Source: Helicobacter vulpis
GTDB lineage: Bacteria > Campylobacterota > Campylobacteria > Campylobacterales > Helicobacteraceae
Length of the DNA: 64,000 nt
NCBI RefSeq assembly: GCF_003660395.1
Contig: NZ_QXQT01000007.1
Coordinates: 16,610-80,609 of the forward strand
Direction of reading: 5' to 3'
Below the pieces are notes generated by a model. That model saw only the letters and a program-made list of their open reading frames with translations, did no database searches and was not told the DNA's origin. The translations under genes and the position numbers were made by a program. Positions 19,389 to 28,398 of this stretch are shown piece by piece (position 1 is the stretch's first letter; the number at the start of each line of letters is the position of its first letter).

Positions 19389-19438
19389 GCAGGGGGTTTT
19401 GAGTTAGAAACCCCGATTCCTTTTATAAGGAGTTTCCA

Positions 19439-21433
19439 TTGCGCCTATTTGATGGTTTAAAACTGCAAAGCAAAATTATCTTGATCCTTTCTGTCCCCGT
19501 GGTCGCCCTGTTGTCCTTTATGTTTTGGCAATTGCATAACACCTATAGTTCCTTGGCGCGCAATAAGGATTTGGCGCGCCAAATAGAGGTGTCTAAATAC
19601 TTGTCCTTGCTGGTGCATGAGATGCAAAAAGAGCGGGGAATGAGCGCGGGGTTCTTGTCCAGTAATGGGGTACAATTTGCCAGCGCGTTGCAAGAACAAA
19701 GAGCGCACACAGATGCCAGATTAGAACAGCTCAAAAGATTTCTAAGCTCCGCTTCAGATTTAGACGCAGCTTATATGCGGGTTTTGCAAGAGGGGTTGCG
19801 CTCCTTAGACAAATTGCCCCAAATCCGTAGCGCTATGCAAGCTAAGGATAAAAGGGCACTTGTGGACAGCACAGTAACCTACTTCACAAAAAGCATTGCG
19901 ATGTTCTTAGACACGGTGCTAGAGTCCATCAAGATCATCCCTAATTCTAAAATCTCTGATGCGGTGATGGGCTATATTAGTTTTCTTTACGCGAAAGAAG
20001 CAGCTGGGCTAGAACGGGCCACGGCTAATCAAATCTTCAACGTAAATGCCCCTGCTGATCCCAATTACGCGCATTTTATTGCCCTCGTGGCCAAGCAGGA
20101 AGTCTTTGAAAAATTTTTCCTATCCTTTGGGGACGCGCAGAGTATCGCGCTATTCCACCAAGTCCGTAAGGATGCTAGCTTTAAAGATGTGGAGGCGATG
20201 CGCCAAGTCTTGATCAAAAAATATCTCACCGGGGGGTTTGGCATCAAGCCCACAGTGTGGTTTAACACCATTACCCAGAAGATCAATTTGCTCAAACAAG
20301 TAGAAGACAACATCAGCGATCACATCACAAAGCTCACAGAGATTGAGATCACCAAGAACACCCATTACTTTAGATTTTTGGTGATCTGTGAAGTGTTGCT
20401 CATTTTGATTACCATTATTTTATCCTTTGTGGTGGTGCGCAATATCTCTAGGAGATTAAAAAAGGTCAACAAGACGCTAGAGCACATCATAGACAGCAAA
20501 ACTTTCACCGATAAGATCACCATTGCGGCCAATGACGAAATAGGCTTGATGACTAGGTCTGTGAACGTCTTCATAGGATACATACACGACACCTTACAAA
20601 GAATTTTTGCGCAGGTGCAAACCAATACAGCTATCTCCAAATCTCTAAGCACCATCTCTATAGACTTGGACTCCAATTCCAAGCAAATCAAGCAAATCAG
20701 CCATAATAATACGGATTTGAGCCATTCTAGCCGCCAAATACTAGATGAAAGTGTAGCGGTGTCCATGTCCACTAGGGAACTGTTGGAGGGCGTGCTCAAA
20801 AATGTCTCTGAAACTAAAAGTGCGATGGGCGTGATCAACGAGTATGTCCAACGCAACATGTCCCATGAAGAAAGCAATGTCGTGAAAATCCAAGCGCTCT
20901 CCACAGAGGCCCAAAATATCCAAAGCGTGCTAGATGCGATCACAGACATCGCCGATCAAACCAATTTACTCGCCCTTAATGCCGCCATTGAAGCGGCGCG
21001 CGCGGGCGAGCATGGCAGGGGCTTTGCGGTGGTGGCTGATGAAGTGCGGACTTTGGCCGAAAGGACTCAAAGGAATATCACAGAGAGCGAGTCCATTGTC
21101 AAGAATATCTTAGAATCCATTGCCAAGATTAACCAAGAGAGCAAGGACGATCTAGGCTTGATGCAAACCCTAGCCCAGCACTCAAGCCAGATGCAAGATC
21201 ACATGAATCATCTCTCTGCCGTGATTGTTAGCGCGGTGGAGCAGTCTTTGGTCAATATCAACAATATCAACAAAATCAATGAGCACACCACAAGCATCCT
21301 AGAAAATGGGGACAAGATCGCCTTCTGCGTGCAAGATTTATTAAAAATTAACGATTCTATGCAAAAGTCTTCTCATGAGCTCAATGAACACACCGCTGAT
21401 TTGGATGGCTTTTTGAGCATGTTTAAAATCTAA
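19439..21433 (+). CDS. Methyl-accepting chemotaxis protein with NIT sensor domain
   Basis: This 664-residue chemoreceptor starts at TTG 19439, six bases behind AAGGAG. A first helix (~13-31) is followed by a large helical periplasmic domain containing [21 protein letters not shown], the signature of the NIT domain, first described for nitrate/nitrite sensing. A second helix lies at ~315-335, then HAMP and a signalling domain ([21 protein letters not shown]). It is the third MCP in a row on this strand; gaps of 24 and 50 bases suggest one transcription unit. The actual ligand is unknown. Confidence 0.88.
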   Translation: MRLFDGLKLQSKIILILSVPVVALLSFMFWQLHNTYSSLARNKDLARQIEVSKYLSLLVHEMQKERGMSAGFLSSNGVQFASALQEQRAHTDARLEQLKRFLSSASDLDAAYMRVLQEGLRSLDKLPQIRSAMQAKDKRALVDSTVTYFTKSIAMFLDTVLESIKIIPNSKISDAVMGYISFLYAKEAAGLERATANQIFNVNAPADPNYAHFIALVAKQEVFEKFFLSFGDAQSIALFHQVRKDASFKDVEAMRQVLIKKYLTGGFGIKPTVWFNTITQKINLLKQVEDNISDHITKLTEIEITKNTHYFRFLVICEVLLILITIILSFVVVRNISRRLKKVNKTLEHIIDSKTFTDKITIAANDEIGLMTRSVNVFIGYIHDTLQRIFAQVQTNTAISKSLSTISIDLDSNSKQIKQISHNNTDLSHSSRQILDESVAVSMSTRELLEGVLKNVSETKSAMGVINEYVQRNMSHEESNVVKIQALSTEAQNIQSVLDAITDIADQTNLLALNAAIEAARAGEHGRGFAVVADEVRTLAERTQRNITESESIVKNILESIAKINQESKDDLGLMQTLAQHSSQMQDHMNHLSAVIVSAVEQSLVNINNINKINEHTTSILENGDKIAFCVQDLLKINDSMQKSSHELNEHTADLDGFLSMFKI

Positions 21434-21501
21434 GGCAGAGGTCGGGAGGGAAGTACTCCCAGCATGCTCAAATATTAGGAAAGTTTTAGTACAAAATGCC
21501 T

Positions 21502-21507
21502 ATACTC
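21502..21507 (+). promoter_or_regulatory. Candidate -10 element TATACT
   Basis: TATACT lies 31 bases before the start of the small periplasmic protein gene, in the gap after the chemoreceptor. The same hexamer is seen before the alginate-lyase-like gene (60994). No -35 is visible. Confidence 0.4.
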
Positions 21508-21538
21508 TCGTCTCTAATATTTCTAAAAAGGGAAGAAA

Positions 21539-21835
21539 ATGAAAAAATTAGCGCTGGGGCTTGTGGCTGTGGGGGTTGTCTGCGCCTCTGATTTTAAGGG
21601 GATCATTGAAAATATTGATGCTACGCAAAAGACCATTGCGATCAATGGGATGGTGATCAAGGTGATGCCCTACACGAAAATTGAACAAGATGCATGCGGT
21701 GTGGGCTGGGATAAGGCAAAGAAATTTGTCGATCTCAAAAAGGGCGATCTGGTCAAGGTAGATTTGCTCCACCACAACACTACCCCCATTGCCGAAGAGA
21801 TTGAAATCAAGTGCATGGATCAGCGCGCCTATTGA
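21539..21835 (+). CDS. Small periplasmic protein, DUF5666-like fold suspected
   Basis: This 98-residue secreted protein has a signal peptide (MKKLALGLVAVGVVCAS). The mature ~80 residues have a short beta pattern (GIIENIDATQKTIAINGMVIKV, then LKKGDLVKVDLLHHN), resembling small OB-like domains such as DUF5666. Two cysteines (DACGVGW and IKCMD) could form a disulfide. It has its own -10-like element. The exact role is unknown. Confidence 0.65.
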   Translation: MKKLALGLVAVGVVCASDFKGIIENIDATQKTIAINGMVIKVMPYTKIEQDACGVGWDKAKKFVDLKKGDLVKVDLLHHNTTPIAEEIEIKCMDQRAY

Positions 21836-21866
21836 TTTAATAGCCATCAAGCCTCAAGGAGCGAGC

Positions 21867-22070
21867 ATGGAAGAGAGCAAAAAACCCATAGATTACGACA
21901 ACCCTCCCCCCGAGAATGTGATTCGCATAGAATGCAAGGATGGGAGTAGCGATTACATAGAAATTGTCTTTGATCGACCGGTTGCAGAGATTGACAAGCA
22001 GATAGAGGAGGAGAAGCGCCGTAGGCGTCTGTGGTATAGAATCAAACGCCTTTTCAAAAGAAAGCCCTAA
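21867..22070 (+). CDS. Small cytosolic protein of unknown function with basic C-terminus
   Basis: This 67-residue protein starts at ATG 21867 behind AAGGAG (21856-21861). The N-terminal half is acidic; the C-terminus is very basic (EEEKRRRRLWYRIKRLFKRK), as in nucleic-acid- or membrane-binding tails. The stop is nine bases before the amidohydrolase start, so they are probably co-transcribed. I recognise no family. Confidence 0.55.
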   Translation: MEESKKPIDYDNPPPENVIRIECKDGSSDYIEIVFDRPVAEIDKQIEEEKRRRRLWYRIKRLFKRKP

Positions 22071-22079
22071 AGGAGAGTT

Positions 22080-23231
22080 ATGCCCTTGATCCCAGAGATT
22101 GTCGCGATGCAAGAGGAGTTTAAAGCGATTCGCCAACAAATCCACCAACACCCCGAGCTAGGTTTTGAAGAAGTGCAAACCTCTAAGCTGGTGGCTAACA
22201 AATTGCAAGAATTTGGCTACAAGGTGCATACGGGTGTGGGCAAAACCGGTGTGGTGGGGGTGCTCAAAAAGGGCGATTCGCCCAAGAAAATTGGCTTGAG
22301 GGCGGATATGGACGCATTGCCCATGCCAGAAGAAAATGACTTGCCCTATAAGAGCCAACATGCGGGCAAAATGCATGCCTGTGGGCATGACGGGCATAGC
22401 GCGTCTTTGCTATTAGCTGCTAAGTATTTAGCCACCCAAGAGTTTGAGGGCGCGTTGCATCTGTACTTTCAGCCCGCTGAAGAAGGGCTGGGGGGCGCAC
22501 AAGCCATGCTTGAAGAGGGCTTGTTAGAACAATTTGATAGCGATATGATCTTTGGCTGGCATAACATGCCCCTAGGCACGGATAAAAAAATCTACCTGAA
22601 GAGTGGGGCGATCATGGCGAGTGCGGATTGCTACACCCTAGAGATCAAGGGGCGGGGGGGGCATGGGAGCGCGCCTGAAAAATGCGAGGACCCTATTTTG
22701 GCCGCCTCTTTATTGGTGGTGGCCTTGCAAGGCATTGTGGCTAGAAATATTGACCCCCAACACAGCGCGGTGGTGAGTGTGGGGGCGTTCCATGCCGGGA
22801 GCGCTTTTAATATCATCCCTAATCACGCCACTTTAAAACTAAGTGTGCGCGCTTTGGACGCTGCAAGCCAAGAGATCACCGCTGCACGCATTGCACAAAT
22901 CGCTAAGGGGATCGCTTTGGCTCAAGGGGTAGAAATTGAGATAAGCAAGCAAGCCGCTGCCCCTGTTACAATCAATGATCCAAAGGCTAGCGCATTCGCC
23001 CAAGAAGTGGCTAAAGAAGTCTTTGGAGAAGAGGCTTGTTGTTTTGAACACCCCGCGGCTATGGGGAGTGAAGATTTTGGGTTTTTCACCCAGTTACGCC
23101 CCTGTGCCTACGCCTTTTTAGAAAATGAGAACACCCACTATCTCCACACCTCTGGCTATGTCTTCAATGACGCGCTTTTAGCCCGCGGCGCGAGCTACTA
23201 CGCGAGTTTGGTGCTCAGGTATTTGGGCTAG
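22080..23231 (+). CDS. M20-family metal-dependent amidohydrolase (N-acyl-amino-acid or hippurate hydrolase type)
   Basis: This 383-residue cytosolic enzyme of peptidase family M20D hydrolyses N-acyl or N-benzoyl amino acids in characterised relatives. Seen here: the N-terminal HQHPELGFEE, RADMDALPM, the metal-site HACGHDGHSA (~100), PAEEG with the catalytic glutamates (~135), the lid domain GGHGSAPEKCEDP, and the C-terminal GSEDFGFF with HTSGY histidine. The start follows AAAGGAGAG. The substrate cannot be read from sequence, so hippuricase (HipO) activity is only possible. Confidence 0.85.
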   Translation: MPLIPEIVAMQEEFKAIRQQIHQHPELGFEEVQTSKLVANKLQEFGYKVHTGVGKTGVVGVLKKGDSPKKIGLRADMDALPMPEENDLPYKSQHAGKMHACGHDGHSASLLLAAKYLATQEFEGALHLYFQPAEEGLGGAQAMLEEGLLEQFDSDMIFGWHNMPLGTDKKIYLKSGAIMASADCYTLEIKGRGGHGSAPEKCEDPILAASLLVVALQGIVARNIDPQHSAVVSVGAFHAGSAFNIIPNHATLKLSVRALDAASQEITAARIAQIAKGIALAQGVEIEISKQAAAPVTINDPKASAFAQEVAKEVFGEEACCFEHPAAMGSEDFGFFTQLRPCAYAFLENENTHYLHTSGYVFNDALLARGASYYASLVLRYLG

Positions 23232-23247
23232 GGGGCCAAAAGCCCAA
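23223..23247. terminator. Hairpin between convergent genes
   Basis: TTGGGCT at 23223-23229 pairs perfectly with AGCCCAA at 23241-23247 over an 11-base loop, spanning the amidohydrolase stop. It lies between convergent genes, so it may serve both. No clear T-run follows. Confidence 0.4.
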
Positions 23248-23263
23248 GCCAAGCCAACAAGGC

Positions 23264-23629
23264 TTAGATGACCACATCTAGTACATGGGGTTCTAAAAAG
23301 CCCTCTAATTCCTGAGTGTTCTCTAGGGCGCGTTCTAAAGCGTGATCGCTGTAATAGTGCCCGTGGTAACAATGGCGTTTATCACCCAAACAACGCGGGT
23401 CGGGCTGTTGGTGGGGTGGGGGGTTGTGCTGTTGGGGGGGGTTTTCATCCTTGTCGCGATGGATGGCCTTATTCTTTTCTAAAGCGCGGGTTTCTTGCAC
23501 TGCTTGCAAGCGCTCTAAGAACTCCTTGTGGTTTTCATTATCCAGTTTGGGCAGGGCATTTTGATACACAATAGAGCCAAAGGGGGCATTCTGATTGACA
23601 TGGGTAACATTGCCGGTAACATAGGACAT
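23264..23629 (-). CDS. Hydrophilic protein with Pro/His/Gln-rich centre, function unknown
   Basis: This 121-residue protein has a very good ribosome-binding site (AAGGAGG, six bases before ATG). The N-terminal ~35 residues (MSYVTGNVTHVNQNAPFGSIVYQ) look like a short conserved motif. A charged helix and a low-complexity stretch rich in P, H and Q (~65-80) follow, then CLGDKRHCYHGHYYSDHALE. The histidines and cysteines could bind metal, though this is a guess. There is no signal peptide. I do not recognise the family. Confidence 0.65.
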   Translation of the reverse strand: MSYVTGNVTHVNQNAPFGSIVYQNALPKLDNENHKEFLERLQAVQETRALEKNKAIHRDKDENPPQQHNPPPHQQPDPRCLGDKRHCYHGHYYSDHALERALENTQELEGFLEPHVLDVVI

Positions 23630-23685
23630 GCACGCCTCCTTGCTTTAGCTCTAAATCGGCGTTAAACCCCTCCTATTGATAGAGA

Positions 23686-24899
23686 TTATCGGTGTACCTT
23701 GCGTAAGATGAAATTGAGTAGATCGTAGCTATCTAGTGCCACAGTGAAATAGACTTGGTAGGAATCTTGGGTGGTGGTGTAATCACTCATCAAGTTATAG
23801 ACAAATTGGGTACGGATTTTGGCAAAGGAACTCCTAAACTCATAATAAATGTCTAGACGATTATAAAGGGGAGCTTGGAAAAAGGGTACCCCACGATAAA
23901 TAGGGGTGGGGCAATAGTCCTTAGAACAGATGAGATTCACCTTAGCGTATCTGCTGTAGTAGAAATCCTCACCATGCTTGCTAGCAAAGAAAAGATCGCT
24001 CACCCCAAAACCTTTGAATTGGACATGGCTTTCCACAAATAACCCCGTGCTGATTCTGAAAGGCTCGGCGATACCAATGCGGCGCAGGCGTTCCAAATTG
24101 CCCAACACACCCACAGAGAAGTTCAATGCTTCCATGAAGGGGGCACTATTGAGCAGGTCGCTTTTGACATAGGCTTGGTAATAGAGTCGATCTAACAAAT
24201 AGATCGAACCATGGCGGATGCCTTTAATGGGGCGGGCCAATTGAGTAAAAACTGATCTTCGACATGGAAATACTCCGCATTGGCCCCGATTTTCAAAAAG
24301 TCTTTAAAACTAGAGAATTCGCTAGCCCCCATGAAACTGAAGCGATCCATGCCATTGCCCAGCGCATTGCGCCCATATTTACAGGTATAACAATTGCCCC
24401 CAAACCAATCCAGTAGAAACTCTGCTTCTATGTGGGTGTCTTGATAGGGATTGGCAGGGGGTTTGTACTGCAAGGCAAACCCGCGCGCATTCGGATCGGA
24501 GAACCAATAATAGGGCGCAAAGACATTTAGGGGATAATGCCCAATAAGGTATTTTCTAGGGAAAATGCCCCCATAGAAATTAAAGGACTTGGCGCGCGCT
24601 TGGTAATAGACCGTAGGGCCCCATTTGCTAGGGAAGTTCATCTGATAGGTATGGATATTTTGGAACAAGAACGCTCCGACCATGATTTTCTGCTCCACAC
24701 GCCCCAAATCAAAGGCAAACCCGACTTCAGGGGTCAAACGCGTGCTTAAAGTGGTGTTAGTGTTGGGCCAATAGGTGGTCGAACCCTCGTGATCCATGAT
24801 GAAGAGATTGAAGCCCAAATCATAGCGCATGTAATCCTTAAAACCCTTCCCATAGGACAGCACGGCCATACATAACAACAATACAGCCCTTCGTAACAT
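23686..24899 (-). CDS. Outer membrane protein (Hof/porin-like), one frameshift in this sequence
   Basis: Two overlapping frames together encode a ~404-residue outer-membrane protein. The 5' frame starts at ATG 24899 behind AAGGGA with a signal peptide (MLRRAVLLLCMAVLSYGKG) and runs in beta-strand-like aromatic/polar patterns to about 24240. There it shifts to a second frame (ARPIKGIRHGSIYLLDRLYYQ...) ending at 23686. The total is one base short of a multiple of three. One extra base in the short run at 24239-24240 restores the frame, giving LLNLARPIKG. A sequencing or assembly error, or a real inactivating indel, are both possible. The substrate is unknown. Confidence 0.7.
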
Positions 24900-24967
24900 T
24901 CTTTCCCTTTTCAGTCGATCGAGCTCTGCATTATAATATAAATCGCAGAAGTTGATCCCAGCTGCCA

Positions 24968-25507
24968 CTATAAGAGCAAGTGATTAGCCCCCTTAAAGCA
25001 CCACACACAGCCATAGTTTTTAAAAAAGCTCCTCAGAGCTTGCGCGTCCATGATCGCATCTTCTAACCCAATGAACACTTCTAAACGCACTCCCTTAGCG
25101 CATAAAAATTCTAGCTTTTCAGGGGCGTAGGCGTAGTTGAGCAAGATTTGCAAATCTTGCAAGCTGCCCAAATGCGTGAAACGCGCCAAACTGGGGTCTT
25201 GTTGCAAGAGCGCGCTCCAACCAATTTTTTCAAAGAACGCGCGCATGTAGGCGTGTGGGTCTTGTTGGTAGGCTTTGAGTTGCAAGTTTTTAAAGGCTTG
25301 GCTCTTGTGGGCAAGCATGCAAGGGGCGATCAACATCAAGTTTTGTACCCGTCTGCCCTGCTTTACTTGATGATAGGCAAATTCTAGCGCGCGCGTAGCC
25401 CCATAGCTAAAGCCAGCCACATCGTAACGCGTGCCCTTTTCTAAGAGCCATGCAAAAAGCCAGTCTTCATTAGAAAAGCCAAAACCGCTAAAGTATGTAC
25501 CCACCAT
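24968..25507 (-). CDS. bioV: BioV-type pimeloyl-ACP methyl ester carboxylesterase (biotin synthesis)
   Basis: This 179-residue alpha/beta-hydrolase-like protein resembles BioV, the Helicobacter-restricted esterase that frees pimeloyl-ACP from its methyl ester. Visible features are FSGFGFSNEDWLF at the N-terminus, the nucleophile elbow GFSYGA with the serine (~44), SPCMLAHKS-like APCMLAHKS, an aspartate in EVFIGLEDAIMD (~150), and a C-terminal histidine in GANHLLL. The ATG overlaps the stop of the ftsH-like gene (TGATG), suggesting translational coupling. With bioF and bioA in the window, a biotin role fits well. Confidence 0.75.
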   Translation of the reverse strand: MVGTYFSGFGFSNEDWLFAWLLEKGTRYDVAGFSYGATRALEFAYHQVKQGRRVQNLMLIAPCMLAHKSQAFKNLQLKAYQQDPHAYMRAFFEKIGWSALLQQDPSLARFTHLGSLQDLQILLNYAYAPEKLEFLCAKGVRLEVFIGLEDAIMDAQALRSFFKNYGCVWCFKGANHLLL

Positions 25508-27164
25508 CACACAAACGAGTGTAAAATCTCTTGAATTTGGGGCTTACTAAGCTTTTCTTTTTCTAGCAAGATTTTCGCCATCGCCTGCACCTGCATTTTA
25601 GAATTGCTCAAAAATTCTTTTTGTTCTTTATACAACGCGCCTAATAACGCCTCCATGTCCGCGCGATCCCCAATGAATTTACGCCCCATCGCATATTCTT
25701 CACACATGCGCTTGGCGATTTCAAAGGCGTGTTTGAGGTCTTCTTTGGCTAAGGTGTAATGCTCTTGAAAGAACAATTCTAAGATGATCATCCCGCTTAA
25801 ATACACCTTGATACTATTGTTCATCTCGCTTTGGCTACGCACCTTTTGATCGCTAGCGATCAGAAAATCCCCCATCAACAAGACTTTATCAAACTCCACT
25901 TCTAGCCAATACGCGCTGAGCGCCTTCGCGCTTTGGTAGAGCGCATAGAGATTTTTTTCTTGTTCGCTTAAGGCGACATGTTTTTTCTTGCCAAAGGCGA
26001 TTTTATCCTTGACTTCTAAAATATCGCGCATGCTAATGGTGTTGTGGTTGTGGCGCAAGGCATTCAGCGCGCTTTCATTGACCAAAGAGGAGAGCATCGC
26101 CCCGCTAAAGCCCACACAAATACGCGCCACCTCTAGGCAATCTAGGCTGTGTTGCTTGTCTTTCAAGTACGACTCTAAAATCTGGGTGCGCTCCTCTAGA
26201 TCGGGCAGGGAGATAAAGATACGCCGATCAAAACGCCCACTTCTGAGCAAGGCTTCATCGATCACATCAATTTTATTAGTCGCCCCGATCACAATCACCT
26301 GTGCGCTCTCCTCAAAGCCATCCATTTCGGTTAAAAGCTGGTTGAGTGTGGCTTCTCGTTCGTCATTGCGTTGGTGTCCACGCGCCTTGCCCACCGCATC
26401 GATCTCATCAATGAAGACAATCGAGGGGCTAAAAGCCTTCGCCTTGGCAAAAAGTTCGCGCACCCTCTTAGCCCCCACGCCTACATAGATTTGTACAAAC
26501 GCGCTCCCACTATGGTAAAAAAAGGGCACTTTGGCTTCAGAGGCTAGGGCTTTGGCAATCATCGTCTTGCCCACTCCTGGAGGTCCCACTAAGAGCACCC
26601 CCTTGGGCAATTTGATTTTTAAATCTTGGTATTTTTTGGGGTTTTTGAGATAATCTACGATCTCATAGAGCTCTTCTTTAACCTCTTTAGTGCCCGCGAC
26701 ATCTTCAAAGCGCACACTGGGCAAGGTGGCGTGCAAAGAGGGCATGGGCGGGCTTTGGGCTTTTAAAACGCTGTCATAACTGGTTTGCAGGGGGAGGTTT
26801 TTGCGTGTCCAGGCAAAGCGCAAAATCAACGCCAATAAAATGAGAAAAAAGAAAATGATCACCATGTCTAAGAGTTGCTGGGTCGTGTTCTCCTCCTTGA
26901 GAATCTCAATAGGGATATTGCTAGGGAATTGCAAGCTCTCTTTCCAACCCACCCGCGCGTCTTGTAGATTTTGAAATTCACTTTCAAGTAGATGTAATTG
27001 TCATCCATTTGAATACTCTGGATTTTATCAGAATGCAAGAGGGCGTTAAAATCCTTGATACTCACCAGTTTTACTTGATCTCTTAAGAATAAAAACGCCA
27101 CCACAATCGCCCCCACCAGCACCCCCAACGCCCCGATCACAACCTTTTTATTAAAGCGCCGCAT
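25507..27164 (-). CDS. FtsH-like AAA+ membrane protein lacking the protease HEXXH motif, one frameshift in this sequence
   Basis: This paralogue of the FtsH protease is read as two frames. The first (ATG 27164) gives a transmembrane helix (~9-28) and the periplasmic part; the second gives another helix, then AAA+ with GPPGVGKT, IVFIDEIDAVG and LLRSGRFDRR. Where FtsH has HEAGH, this protein has YQSAK (25924-25938), so zinc binding and proteolysis should be lost. It corresponds to the second FtsH homologue of H. pylori, next to mtaB. The gene is one base short; an extra C at 26952-26954 restores the frame (TRGVGWKE). It may act as an unfoldase or as part of a mixed FtsH complex. Confidence 0.8.
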
Positions 27165-28398
27165 AACTTCTTTCTCTTTGCACTTGGTAATTTTCTAAGC
27201 GCACCCATTGGGCACGCAAATCGCGCGGCGCGCTAATCACCACGGGGTTAAAATACTGATCGCTCCCATGATAATACCCATCTTTGTAACTCTCCACCAA
27301 CACCTCTAGGGGGGTGTTCTGGGCGCGCATGCGAAAAGCGTGGTTCTTCTCTTGCACGCATGCGCTAATCGTTCTTAAGCGCTGCTTGGCAACATCTCCG
27401 CGTACGCGCGCACCCATTGTACTAGAGAGCGTACCCGCGCGCGCGCTGTAGATAAAGGGGTGCAGATGGGTTAGGGGCAAAGCTTTAAAATTTTGCAACG
27501 CCTCTTGCCAAAGGCTTTCACTCTCATAAGGATGTCCTACAATAAAATCTGTCCCCAGTGCAAAACCCTTGAGTGCGATCTTTTCTAGGAGTTGGCGATC
27601 GCTGTGCGTGCGGTTACGCCGCCGCATGCGCTTTAACATGCTGTCATGGCTGTGTTGCAGGGCGATGTGTAAATGGCGCTCTAAAATGGGGTGATCGAGC
27701 AATTCTAAAAACTCGGCATCAATTTGGCTAGGCTCTAAACTCCCGATGCGCACGCGCTTAATCCCCTCAAGGCGTGCGATGTTTTTAATGAGGCGCGCGA
27801 TGTTGCTCCCTGTCTCCTTGCCATAGCTCCCTACATTCGTGCCTGTGAGCACAATCTCTAACACCCCGTTTTGGGCTAGGACTTGGCATTGTGTTAAGAT
27901 CTGACTCTCTGGCAAGCTTCTAGATTTACCCCGTACCAAAGGGATCACACAATAGCTACATTTGAAATCACAGCCCTCTTGAATCTTGACAAAGGCGCGC
28001 GTTTTGCCCACAAAGAGAGGCACAATGCTAGAATCGACATGCGCCAAGCTATCGGCGTGAAAAAAGCCCTCTTTGGCGTGCAATAGGGTGTTGATTTGCT
28101 CTTTAGCATCGTGCCCAAAGACTCCAAAAGCATGCCCGCTTTCAAAGAGTTTTAAACCCTGAGAATTAGACCCACACCCGGTAAAATACACCTTTTTGCC
28201 CAAAGCACTCATCTTTCTAGCATAGGCGCGCGCGCTATAATCGGCATCATTGGTGACTGTGCAAGAGTTGAGCACGATGATATCGGCTTGATCCTCTTTG
28301 CAGGTGTGCTCAAAATCTTTGAGGTGTGCCAACATCACTTGGGTGTCAAAGAGATTAGTGCGGCAACCAAAGGTTTTAAAGTAAACTTTCTGTTTCAT
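27151..28398 (-). CDS. mtaB: tRNA threonylcarbamoyladenosine methylthiotransferase MtaB
   Basis: This 415-residue radical-SAM enzyme converts t6A37 to ms2t6A37 in tRNA. Start ATG 28398 is preceded by AGGAAG. Seen in order: the N-terminal UPF0004 domain with cluster cysteines in FKTFGCRTN, LNSCTVT and YFTGCG; radical SAM motif CDFKCSYCVIP; GTNVGSYG; and a C-terminal TRAM-like region. MtaB is favoured over MiaB/RimO by FGCRTN and synteny. The start overlaps the end of the mscS gene by 23 bases, and its own end overlaps the ftsH-like start by 14. Confidence 0.88.
   Translation of the reverse strand: MKQKVYFKTFGCRTNLFDTQVMLAHLKDFEHTCKEDQADIIVLNSCTVTNDADYSARAYARKMSALGKKVYFTGCGSNSQGLKLFESGHAFGVFGHDAKEQINTLLHAKEGFFHADSLAHVDSSIVPLFVGKTRAFVKIQEGCDFKCSYCVIPLVRGKSRSLPESQILTQCQVLAQNGVLEIVLTGTNVGSYGKETGSNIARLIKNIARLEGIKRVRIGSLEPSQIDAEFLELLDHPILERHLHIALQHSHDSMLKRMRRRNRTHSDRQLLEKIALKGFALGTDFIVGHPYESESLWQEALQNFKALPLTHLHPFIYSARAGTLSSTMGARVRGDVAKQRLRTISACVQEKNHAFRMRAQNTPLEVLVESYKDGYYHGSDQYFNPVVISAPRDLRAQWVRLENYQVQRERSYAAL

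Noticed and set aside
23400..23450. Possible phase-variable G/C tract in the His/Pro-rich gene
   Set aside because: The G runs (up to seven) lie in a frame that is intact, with a strong start and a normal stop, so there is no sign of switching in this sequence.
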